Assembly (NCBI GenBank): GCA_028554795.2
Contig: CM068832.1
Location: 90,591,427 to 90,655,426 of the forward strand
Length of the DNA stretch: 64,000 bases
From: Sinohyriopsis cumingii
Taxonomy: Eukaryota; Mollusca; Bivalvia; Unionida; Unionidae
Direction: 5' to 3'
Positions within the stretch are counted from its first letter, which is position 1, and each line of letters begins with the position of its first letter. A model generated the notes under the pieces. That model saw only the letters and a program-made list of their open reading frames with translations, was not told where the DNA came from and did not search any database. The position numbers and the translations under genes are program-made. This document shows, piece by piece, positions 23,001 to 35,000 of this stretch.

Positions 23001-26000
23001 CTAGATGATCTAAAAGTGCTAAAAGATCGTTTCTGCCTTTGAGCAGAATAGAACTTACCATATGTTTCTGGAGGATGTCATCCAAGTACACTGCCATCCC
23101 TGTAGATGAAGTCGAGCGGAACAGGGTGACGACGCAATCCATAACCTTGGTAAAAGCCCAAGGGCTGATGTTGAGGCCAAAGGGTAGGACCTGGAACTGA
23201 TAAACCGCATCGCGGTAAGCGAATCGGAGAAATTTCCGTGACGCGGGGTGGATAGGGACGTGAAAATATGCGTCGGTCATATCTAGACTGACGGCATACT
23301 CGTCCCACTGGATGGAAAGACGGATTGATCTCGCCATTTCCATCTTGAATTTCGGTGGTAAAATGTATTGGTTGAGGCAACTCAGGTCGATGATCGGCCT
23401 CAACTTGCCATTTGCCTTCTGGATAAGAAACAGCCTGGAATAAAACCCCAGCGATTGCGGTTTTTTCACAATCTCCACCACCCGTTTTTCTATGAGCGAC
23501 CGTATCTCCTGTTGTAGAAAGGTATCCTTCTCCCGATCGGACGGTACGTCCGTGAAGAGGGGAGAGGAGGACAGGGGAGGGGGTTGGATAAATGAAATCC
23601 GAAGTCCCTCCGAAATGACCTGGATCACCCAATCTTTCTGAGGAAAAAAGGTGGTCCAGTGGTCCTGAAATTTCAGGAGGCAGCCGCCCTCAGTAGGCTG
23701 TCTGCAGGTGGTGGAGAGGGTATGTCAATTTTTAGAGTTAGGAGGCTTGAAGATGGAGAAAATTTGTTTCTTACTGCCTCTGTATGGTTGCCTCCTAGCT
23801 TGATTAGACTGTTGTCTCCTGGCATTTGGTTGGGATCTATACTGCATTTTTCATTTGATTGTAAGGATCCCTTGTCCCTGGTCCGCAATCATCCCTCCGC
23901 TGTGGCAAGGGCTGATTTTTTTCTAAATGCCTGCTAGGGTTGGGCGGCGAGTTGAAGGGGCAGTTCCTGAGCTGCCTGCTTCCGAACTTCTTCAATTTTT
24001 CCTCCAAAGAGTAAAGGTGACCCAAACGGAGTCATCCGTAAAGCCAGAGTATGATGGGGCTTGAGCGACGTGGACCGCAGACATGCATCACTTCGTATCA
24101 GGTCTAAGTTGGCAGAAGCAGTCAACGCATTAGCCATGGAATGGTGAGCTGCCCTGTTAATAACTCTAGCGATCCGGGCCATCGCTTAGCAAGCGTGGTC
24201 ATTGTCAGATTTTTCTGCGAGTCGGAAAATGGTTAATGAAGCCAAGTCTAACATTGAAGACGTAGCAACTACATTCCGGACTAGCTTTGACGTGGCATGG
24301 AACACATTTTTGTCCACTTCGTAAAACAGTGGAGCGGACATGTGAACTGCTGCCATATTTTTGCCCAGGGCCGGAAGATCTGTACCGAAGGCGTCTGAAT
24401 GAGTTTTGTACCAACGACCACTGGTACTTGGCTTTCTGAAAAGAACGCCTTAGCATTCCCCGGATCACCTATTCGTCCTGATATACGATCATTGATCTCC
24501 TTAATTTTTGCCGACTGGGGAAGGAGCCGGAAGGACGGCGTCTCTTCCTCCCCATCAAGATCTAAAGACGCCTTAACTTTGTAGTCTTGAGTGGCAGTAG
24601 GAGGTGGAGGGCATTCTGAAGTTGCCAACACCCTATAAATTTCTTCCACTGCTGCCTTGAAGCCAAACTCAGTCCGTTCCATGGTTGGATCTGTGTACGG
24701 CTGATTTGCAGGAGTTTCGTCACCCTCACTGTGTGTCGAGTCGTGTTCTGGAATAGCTTTCATTTCTGGATAGAGCATACCAGGTGGCATAGATGAAGCG
24801 ATTCCGTCATCCTTAACACTGTCACTAACTCTCCCTTGTGGATAAGCCGTGAACATATGGACGGCCGGCCCTGCCGGCTGGTTTGTCTGGCTTGTGGTTG
24901 GCCTGAATGTTGGCGACGGTCCTGCTATCACCGGTACCGGCTGCTCCAATGGCCTGGCTGGATGGACAGATTTCTCACTAAAATCTCCGCCATAGTACTG
25001 GTATGTTGCCGGCAGTACAGCGTGATGGACGGGTTTATCACTAAAATCCCCGTAAGTCATATTTGGTCTGACCGTTTTAGCAATAGGGTCCCCATGCTGG
25101 GACAGCTGGACAGCCGGTGACGTAGAGGTTGTATAATGAAATGGATCCGTTGGATCCTGTAAAAACCCCATGCGTCCTGACTTACAGGCCCGAAGGCCAT
25201 GCTCGGACATGCGGGGGGACTTACACCCACTGGGCAGCCTAAAATTGGTGGAACATTACCCCAAAGAGTCAGAAAAAGCTGTGGAAGCGAGCAAGGGAAA
25301 TAAGGGTAATATCTGGCCTGATGTCAATAGCTGCTTTGTCGTTTCCTGGCCCAAACGACGCATCTGTTCCAAGGTGGACTGTTGTACCCTGTCAACATTA
25401 TTTTCCTCCATTGCCACTGATGTGAACTGTGGCTGACTGTTGCAAACAACAAACTTTAGGTGGACGGGGGACCCCAACGTCCCCCACAAGGCTTGCAATG
25501 GAGGCTGTCTTCGGATGTATACTGAAGACATCAATGCTATCTTTCTTCGACTTATTCCGTCTATCCCTCCCTTCTGCTGCCTTCTGGACTACATCAGCCC
25601 ATGTTTGCTCTGTCCAAGTATTACACACGCTGCATGGTATAGATGATGTACACTTGGTACATACAATACAAGAGTCATGGTTGTCTTCTTTGCTTTGAAC
25701 TTTTCGCATTTCATGCATTTGGTTGAGATTTCTACTGAAACGACACAAGAAAAGAAAACAAAGCACAAATTAGCAATTCAGCATGTTATTAATTCGCTAA
25801 TACCACAACCGTTACTAACGGAGTAAGCAAAATTAGTCAGTGTCGCGTTAACTCTTAACTGACAACACGAGTTCAGCGATAGTGTGTGTAGCATGGTCTT
25901 CAGTAGATGAAATCCGTAAGGGTGACAAAGTCACTCAATTTTGAACAAAACTGGTAAAATAATGTATACAACCTGTAGAAGAATGATTGTCCGACGCAAT

Positions 26001-29000
26001 AAATCCAAATTTAACTTCGGATGGTCCAATTTAACGCTAAGATGGCTTGGATTGTTTGGAGGTATAATGTACGTGTTATCAGTACAAGCGAAGCTTAAAA
26101 ATTAGTGACACCTGGCGGTGGCAAGGGGAGGTAAGGGGCAAGAGTTATTGCCCTTTGGTCTATATGAGATAGACCGAAAAGATGAATTTTCGTCGTTTAG
26201 TAGGGCTAGATTCGAGAGGTAGCAGGCTTATATCCCTAACGTTAATGTGATCTGGGAACGTATTTTAAGGAGAAATGTCCTTACTTCATCATGAAGATAT
26301 TAATAAAAAAATACTGTTGATTCATTTTCATGGGAACCAATATTGACAAATACTGTTGATTCATTTTCATAGGTATCAATATTCATAAAAATACTATCGA
26401 TTAATTTTTACAGGAATCACTAATCATGGTTGTGCAAATAAATGACATTTTCATTATTATTTATAAAGGTGGATGTAGAAAGTCGTCCTATTATTTCCAC
26501 AAAAGGATAATTATTCATTGGTTCTCAAAATATGTGGTTTTAAGAATATACAAAATGCAGACAAACTGGTACCCCCTGAAAAATAACAACTATAAAGGAA
26601 GCAAATGAAACAAACCAAAACTAAATTGCAAATCTGTGACTTTTACCTACTTAAAACAAGGAATGAACTGTGGATCACAAAATGAATGGTCTTCACATGG
26701 TCACAAGGCAACCAAAGTACAAATACAATTAATCATAGGGTCAAGAAAATCAATGAAAAACTTTACTGTAACCCTGACCCCACAATCAGTGGGTTGTCTT
26801 ATGGCACTGCAGAATTAATTGTCTTTGCTTAATAAAACACCCTGACTATAAACAGAATCTACCATGGGGTTAAGGAAACATCAGAAAAAAAAATGTGAAA
26901 AATATAGTGGTGCTCAATACAACCACTATGGCAGCCACAGCCACATCTGAGTAACTGCTATGTCTCTCTTTTCCATAAACACATACTCAGCAGAACTAAG
27001 TATCCAAGGAAACCACCAGTCAATGAGCAATAGCGAATCACCATTGCTTATGGCAGTTCTGTTTACCAAAAATAGGACTCATGGAGTCAAGGAAATAATA
27101 AGCAAAATTTGTGCCACTTTCTCATTTTCACTTGTCTCTCCTAGTGTAAGTACGGAAGCTGGACCATAACACGTCTAATCGATTTAGCTGTCTAGCACTG
27201 AGGCATCATGCCACAGACATGTAGCATGATGTCCCACCCAGTCACAGTATCCTGACACCAGGCCGACCAGTCCTTTTATAAGTCTTTGGTATGACTCGGC
27301 CGGGGATCAAATCTACAAACTCCCACATCTGAGGCAGATGCTCTAACCACTAGGCTACCGAAGCGGTAGCCATGAAGAGCCAAATCTGCTGGGTAACCAT
27401 GAAGACCCAGATCTGCTGGGTAACAATGAAGATAGATTTGTTGGGTAACCATGAAGACCCAGATCTGCTGGGTAACCATGAAGACCCAAATCTGCTGGTA
27501 AACTAAGAAGACCCAGATTTGCTGGGTAACCTTGAAGACAGAGTTCTGCTGGTGAACTATGAAGACCCATATCTGCTGGGTAACCATGAAGACCCAACTC
27601 TGCTGGGTAGCCACAAAGACCCAGATTTTCTTGGTAACCATGAAAACCCAAATTTGCTGGGTAACCATGAAGAACCAAATTTGCTGGGTAACCATGAAGA
27701 CCCAAATCTGCTGGGTAACCATGAAGATAGATTTGTTGGGTAACCATGAAGACCCAAATCTGCTGGGTAGCATGTGTGTGTGTGTGTGTGTGTGATTTGG
27801 AATTTTAACGTAGCTTTAAAAAAAAATCAGTCATATCGCTATGATGTCTGCAGTGTGGCAGTTTATAGTGATGTCTAGCACTGGGGCATCATGCCACAGA
27901 CATGTAGCATGATGTCCCACCCAGTCACAGTATCCTGACACCAGGCCAACCAGTCCTTTTATAAGTCTTTGGTATGACTCGGCCAGGGATCAAATCTACA
28001 AACTCCCACATCTGAGGCAGATGCTCTAACCACTAGGCTACCGAAGTGGTAGCCATGAAGAGCCAAATCTGCTGGGTAACCATGAAGACCCAAATCTGCT
28101 GGGTAACAATGAAGACAGATTTGCTGGGTAACCATGAAGACCCAAATCTGCTGGTAAACTAAGAAGACCCAGATTTGCTGGGTAAGAGTTCTGCTGGTAA
28201 ACTATGAAGACCCATATCTGCTGGGTAACCATGAAGACCCAACTCTGCTGGGTAGCCACAAAGACCCAGATTTTCTTGGTAACCATGAAGAACCAAATTT
28301 GCTGGGTAACCATGAAGACCCAAACCTGCTGGATAACCATGAATACCCAGATCTACTGGGTAAACATGAAAACCCAAATCTGCTGGGTAACCATGAAGAC
28401 CCAAATTTGCTAGGTAACCATGAAGACCCAGATCTGCTAGGTAACCATGAAGACCCAGATCTGCTGGGTAAACATGAAGACCCAGAACTGCTGGGTAAAC
28501 ATGAAGACCCAGATCTGCTAGGTAACCACGAAGACAGATTTGTTGGGTAATCATGAAGACCCAGATCTGCTGGGTAAACATGAAGATCCAGATCTGCTAG
28601 GTAACCATGAAGACCCAAATCTGCTGGTAAACTATGAAGACCCAGATTTTCCAGGTAACCAAGAAGACCCGGATCTGCTGGTAAACTATGAAGACCCGAA
28701 TCTGCTTGGTAACCATGAAGACCAAGATTTGGTGGTGGGGGGGTAACCATGATGACTCAGATATGCAGCTTGATATGTATGTTACATTGATGAATATATT
28801 ACCTATTCTCATTTTTTCTTGTGTAGAATTATCTACAAAAGTCAGCAGTGCCTGGGACATTGCAAGTCGTATTGCTCCAGACTGCCCAGTTGGTCCACCT
28901 CCCTCCACTTTTGCTTCTATGTCCACCTCCCCAACCTTCTTTACCACCTGTAGTGGGAACAGCAGCTGCTCTCTGGAATGATTAGCAAAGCACTACATTA

Positions 29001-32000
29001 AAATGAACAAGGATTGTAGCTAATACCACCTCTTGCCTGTATGCCTACTATCTGACTTTTAAAAAAATCTATAAAAAGCATTATACATCTTAAAACTGTT
29101 GAAATCAATGCCACATTCAGAAAAGTGATAAATCTGTCTTGCTATCTGCTTCACTGGTTTAGCTAATGAAAATCAAACACACGAATGTCACCAATGTTAT
29201 TCATTAAATTGGCTGGCTACTAGCCTTAATCAAAGGATTCCTGACCCATTCTGCAGAGACCAGTCTCTGTTTGTGGGTGTGTGTGATTTGGATTTTTAAC
29301 GTTGCTTTAACAATTTTTTAGTCATACTGCTATGATGTCTGCAGTGCGGCAGTTTATAGTGATGTCTAGCACTGAGGCATCACACCGCAAACATGTAGCA
29401 TGATGTCCCACCCAGTCACATTATCCTGACACCAGGCCGACTAGTCCTAACACTAACCTCTTAATGCCAAGCGCCTAGTGAGGCAGCTGTTAGCACCATT
29501 TTTGTAAGTCTTTGGTATGTCTCAGACAAGGTTCAAACACATGACCTACTGCTTCCGAGGCTGACACTCTAACCACATCGGAAGCAGGAGGTCATGGGTT
29601 CAAACCCCGGCTGAGTGATACCAAGTGTAATCTATACATTACATGCCTGAAGTACAGCACATACAATGATAATTTATTTTTGCTGGTCAAAATTATTGTC
29701 ACAATGGGCAATATCCATACGGATTAGAATCAGAATACCAAAGTAAAATATACTGAGATATTATTTATATCCAGCCCTCAATGTAACTAATTTACATGTG
29801 TAACTTTTGCTGAATGATCATGAACTGGAATCCTGCTATGAGCATGATAACATGTTCAGAGTGCTGTGTTACCTTACTCTCATACTCTTCTTTTAATGTT
29901 TGCAAAGTGATGTTGATTTGATATGCTTTGAAGTTTGAATAAATCCTTCTGCTCTAAAGTTCTTCATCATATAACATCCAAATACTCACACCATAAACAT
30001 ATTGCTTTACATCTGGTGCCATTTTGTTTAAAAGTATGAACTGGTCTGCTGCCTAACAGGCTTATCAAGATAATGAATATGTGACAGAATAGTGATATTG
30101 GGAAAAACCAGTCTGTTTTCTTGGAAATTGGTCATATACATTTGCTATGAATAGCAAAGAAGGAAAGTACTCTTACACTATTCTTAAGCAGCAGTCACCT
30201 TTATAAGAATATTCTCAAATTTATATGAGTGGAATTAAAGAGATGATGATAAAAAGGACAACAATTTTATTACTTTATTTTTATTTTTTAAAGGAAAAAA
30301 AAAGTATAATCCATATATAGGCAAGTGTAAAACATAATTTGGTGAAAAAAAAGTGCACTGATTACTCCAAAAGCTTTGTTGTTGCTGTTGTAGGGTTTAA
30401 TGCTATTTTTCAGCACAAGATAGGCTACACATGGCAGCCAGAATAAATGGTGAAGGAACAACCCTGGAAAACCCCAGAAAGATCTACCAACCCGCGAGAA
30501 GCTACTGGCAAGTTTTCTCACATACCCACATTGTCCAAATCCAAGAATTGAACCCATGCAAACAGAGGTGAGATGGCAGTGATCTGTAAAAATGAGCGCT
30601 TTACCCACTCTTCCACTGTCAGCTCCTCCAAAAGTGTGTGTGTGTGATTTAGATTTTTAATGTAGCTTTAACAATTTTCCAGTCATATCGCCATGATGTC
30701 TGCAGTGTGGGAGTTTAAAGTGATCTCTCGCACTGGGGCATCATGCTGCAGACATGTAGCATGATGGCCCACCCAGTCACATTGACTGACACTAGGCTGA
30801 CCAGTCCTAAACTAACCTCTTAATGCTGAGCGCCTAGCAAGGCAGATGTTAGTACCATTTTTAGAAGTCTTTAGTATGATTCGGCTGGGTTTCGAACCCA
30901 CGACCTCCCATATCCGGGGTGGAAAATCTAACCATTAGGCAACCAGAGTGGTCCTCCAAAAGTGTTGTTGTTGTTGTTGTAATAATTATAATAATGAGGA
31001 CTTTGTATAGCACCTAATCTTTAGAAGCTCTAAGCGCTTTACAACATTAGACAACACCTGTAAGATAAAAACACATATAATGATATGATTACAAAACCAA
31101 ACACCATGAAATCAGAAAACATTAAACATGCTGAGAATATTTAAGGTAGGAAACATTATTAGGTCTTTAAGTTTGTTCTTGCAGTCGAAATAAGTGAGTT
31201 TTGAGAGCCCTCTTGAATGGGATCACTGTGTCTTTGAATCTAAGTTCAGTGGGCAATTCATTCCACATTGCTGGGCCTTGGTATGCAAAAAAACGCTGTC
31301 CATATGACTTTGTTTTCATAGTGGGAATAATGAGTATACGATTGTCAGAAAAGGAACACAAGTATCTTGCTGGTGTGTACACATAGGTGAGATCAGATAG
31401 GTATGTTGGATTAGAGTCCGACAGTGAAATGTAGCACGGAGAACAAATTTTGTGTTTGATTCTGGATCAAATGGATAGCCAGTGTAGGGTACAGAGCAGC
31501 GGGGAGGTGTGCTCTGATCGTGGTACTCTAAGTATGATCCGAGCAGCTGTGTTTTGAACTTTTTGAAGTTTCTGGAGTAGATATTGAGATGAACCAGACA
31601 GAACTGAGTTACAATAGTCCAGTCTTGAAAGTACTAATGAACACACAAGTGGTTTAGTGGAATCAACTGAAAGATATCTGTGAATTGAGCTGATGCGTCT
31701 CAGCTCAAGATATGCAGCCTTGCATATGTTCATGACATGTTGGTGCAATGTGAGAGTACTGTCCAGAGTAACACCTAGGTTTTGTACTGATTGTGTGAAT
31801 TTAATGTTGGCATTGCTTATATTTATTGTAGTAGGTTTAACACCATTTTTCAGCACACAAAAGGCTATACATGTTGGCCAGTATTAATGGTGGAGGAAGA
31901 ACCCGGGAAAACGGAAGGAACCACTGACCCATGAGAATCCTCCAAAAGTGTAATGGTTGGCATGTATGGACATGATGTAGAGGAACGAGAACAGAACTCA

Positions 32001-35000
32001 GATGGGATTGGACAGAAAAATTTAGCCCAAGCCTGCAATTCCAAGTTTCACTCATCAAAGTAAGATCTAATAACAAAGAGGGTACTTGAGTGCCAGTTTT
32101 TGTCATTTATGATTGAGGTACAAGCTGATATCTCCTTTGCTACCTGCGAAGCAGTTGGAAACGAATGTCGAGTAAGGTAGCCCACTACATTTGCAGCACT
32201 GAGGCCCCAAGAAAAACATCAATGCCAGAATTGTCTTAAGGTACTATGCAGGAAAGATTTATCCATGAGAGTGCATAAATGAACTGTACATCATCCACCG
32301 AAAGTGCCTAGCAGCACTATGAGTGTTAGACTGATCCACGAGAGTACCTGTATAGACTGGGCATTGTCTGCAGGAAATGCTTAAAAGCAATTTGTGGGTT
32401 AGTCTGTTGTATATCTGGTTTCATTAAGTGGGTTCTTGGGTATTACAGCACTAAACTTGGCATCATATTTGGAAAGTGCTTAGCAGCACTACATGAGTTG
32501 TTGAACTGGACGAGTTCATTTTCTGGTGGCTGATACTTTATGATCAATTGTGGTTGTGGCCCATGTCAATCAGAGTTATACAGTCAAGTCCAGTCATGAA
32601 GGAACATAGCCATCTTGAAGCTGAGACCAGGTAGAGGATATTGATCCAGATATCTGGTCCGGAATTCCAATATACGAGACTGTAACTGATGCTGTTGCTC
32701 TCCATCTTGCTGCCATCCTCAAACTATGATTGACTTCTCTCCATCATATGCAAGTCTGTATTAAAGGAATGACAACCAAAGAAAATTACACATGTTGAGT
32801 GGTTGTCAGACTGGTCTCACCCAGGGTCCAAATATGTAAGACAAAAAAGAACAGAAAGGTTGGAAATTTATGGACAGAGTATACTTCTCTTTTAAGATGA
32901 AACTGATTCCAACTTTCTTTTTAGGTAGAAAACTTCCAAATTGCTTGTATGGATTTTGTGAAGCCTCTCAGTAGAGAGCATGGTACTCTGCATGGCAGAA
33001 ATAGTAACTGACAATTTCACAGGATCTTGCACCAATCCAGTATCAAGGGGAGATCACTCAATCTAACTGCCATTTAGGTTTTCAGCTTTTCAGCTAAAAG
33101 TTTTTAGCCTAGGAGGGCTGGATCTGTGAGGTAGTAGTAGTTCTCCTAAGCTATTGTGTTTATTAAAATTACTGCAGAATTGAATTTGTTCAGTAAATCT
33201 AATGATAAAACTGACAAACATTTGCAAAGATAGACATATCACAGAGATCAGCAGCTGTTTTGATTTTTATGAAAATTTCAAAGAATTACATCTTGTTATA
33301 ATATTGCTGAAACTTTTACAACACTGGGACACACAGAGGGAACTGTACAAAAAAAGAGAAGCAAATGGAACAATATTGCAATACTGTTTTGAATTTTCTT
33401 TTTAAAATATATCCAAATGAATATTAAAAAACTAGTCCACATGTTAGAATGAGACAGAATCTTATGTTTAAAAAATACATGCTTGAACTATCACTTTAAG
33501 ATCATTGCATCTATCATTTATTGCATTAAATAAAAACATAAAATCAGAGTGTTTGAATGTAATGTAAATTATTGAGCTTTCTGTACAAAACTGAATGTAT
33601 TTAATTAATGTTTGTGAAATATGCCCTGAAATTTGCTTGGAAGTAGAGTGTCTATTCAGCAAGTAGAATTGAAGAAAAATGGTCACTTCAATAAGTAATG
33701 AAAAATTCCATTTGCCTGTGGCTGCAGATTAAATCCATTCATATGTCCCATAGAATATTTTTAAAATTTAAAGCTAAAAGAGTAAATTCATATCTGGAAT
33801 GCAGACAGATCAATGATGCAACTGCACAGTATATGTAGAATCGGATTGTAAAAGATCTTTCATAAAAACTGCAATTACCAAATTCATTTTTTTAAAGAAT
33901 ACATTTTACAAAAATATCAAAAGAATGTTTGAATAAAAAGGAGATTTGTAACAAATACAAAAGCACATAAATGTTTCATTCTGATCGTGGGAAAGAATTA
34001 ATTTGATATGTCGTAGGAACATATGTCTCAGCCTAATTACCTCAATATTCCTGTACCATATCAAGCTTGCTTTTCATGCCCACTCAGAACAAAACATGTG
34101 TAATTTTGTTATACATGTAACATATAAATAAGTACAATGCAAGTTTATTGATCAAAGTAACACAGTGGTTTTGGGATAAATTCCTTTACCTTAAACACCA
34201 GGATTTACCAGAATTCCTCACATATAAATTAAATTATAAAGTTTCCTTTCAACAGAGTAAAGAGATGAAGGCAAAGTTTTAAAATTCAAGATATTTATAC
34301 AAAGGCCTTTCAAATGTATACTTTTTCTAAAACAGTTAAGACATTTTTTGAATTTCTCACCAACTAGCATCATTTTCACAAGCTTTAGAGAATTTGTACA
34401 AAATTAACATTCCACTGTATCACTTTAGTTACCCACATGAAGAGTCATAAAAATATGTCATCAAATCTCATTTTAAATGTAAAAATCTTCAATTCTGGCG
34501 GTACCTGTGTATTCTGTCCTTAAAGTAAGAGATATCTTCACCATTGATGGAGATTTTCCCACTTCCGCTGAACCACAACTTGACATTGGCTACTGCCGTC
34601 TTCCTCTTTCCTGGAGGAGATGAGTAAATTGAAAGAACAATACTGACAAATTCAAAATTTAAGATGGTATTAAATCCTCAGTACAAGCAGAGCTATATCA
34701 AAAACCTTTCTGTCCAATGTATGTCTAGAAATAATACCAAATGCTGATGTAACAGACTTATTTATAATTAGCAAACAGACTTACAATTAGTAATAAATTT
34801 ATTTACAATTAGTAATGAATTTATTTACAATTAATAACAGACTTAATTACAATTAGTATTAGACTTATTTGCAATTAGTAATAGACTTATTTGCAATTGG
34901 TAATAGACTTGTCTGACTTAGTAAAAGACTCAAGTAAAGTTAATAAATGGTAATTGACTTATTTGCAATTAGTAATAGACTTATTTGCAGTTAGCAATAG

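Larger units (their letters stand above)
20151..26275 (-). mobile_element. DIRS-type tyrosine-recombinase retrotransposon, nearly full length, inactive
   Basis: About 6.1 kb, in an MRPS9 intron in the same orientation as the gene. Order from its 5' end (right): terminal repeat 26252-26092, gag-like ORF, reverse transcriptase, RNase H, tyrosine recombinase, internal complementary region (20510-20418), terminal repeat 20357-20197. There are no long terminal repeats, protease or DDE integrase. Known DIRS elements replicate through a circle that the recombinase inserts without target duplication. Several frameshifts and at least one nonsense codon show this copy is dead; domains are still easy to read, so it is relatively young. 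Confidence 0.9.
30290..31967 (-). mobile_element. DNA-transposon relic split by nested retroelements
   Basis: 30290-30376 and 31938-31967 together resemble the right end of the element at 54185-55652 (gaaaaaaaag.gca.tgatta ... taatggttggcatgtat). The last 13 bp, ggttggcatgtat at 31955-31967, equal that element's terminal repeat. The middle is filled by SINE A4, SINE B4 and a LINE/SINE insertion, all at one site. The left end was not found. Confidence 0.6.

Noticed and set aside
20151..26275. LTR retrotransposon or endogenous retrovirus
   Set aside because: No direct long terminal repeats, protease, DDE integrase or envelope; inverted ends and a tyrosine recombinase point to DIRS.
27276..28750. 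Many long overlapping frames on both strands as repeat proteins
   Set aside because: A by-product of a 27-bp unit (multiple of three); frames run through SINE sequence and appear on both strands equally.
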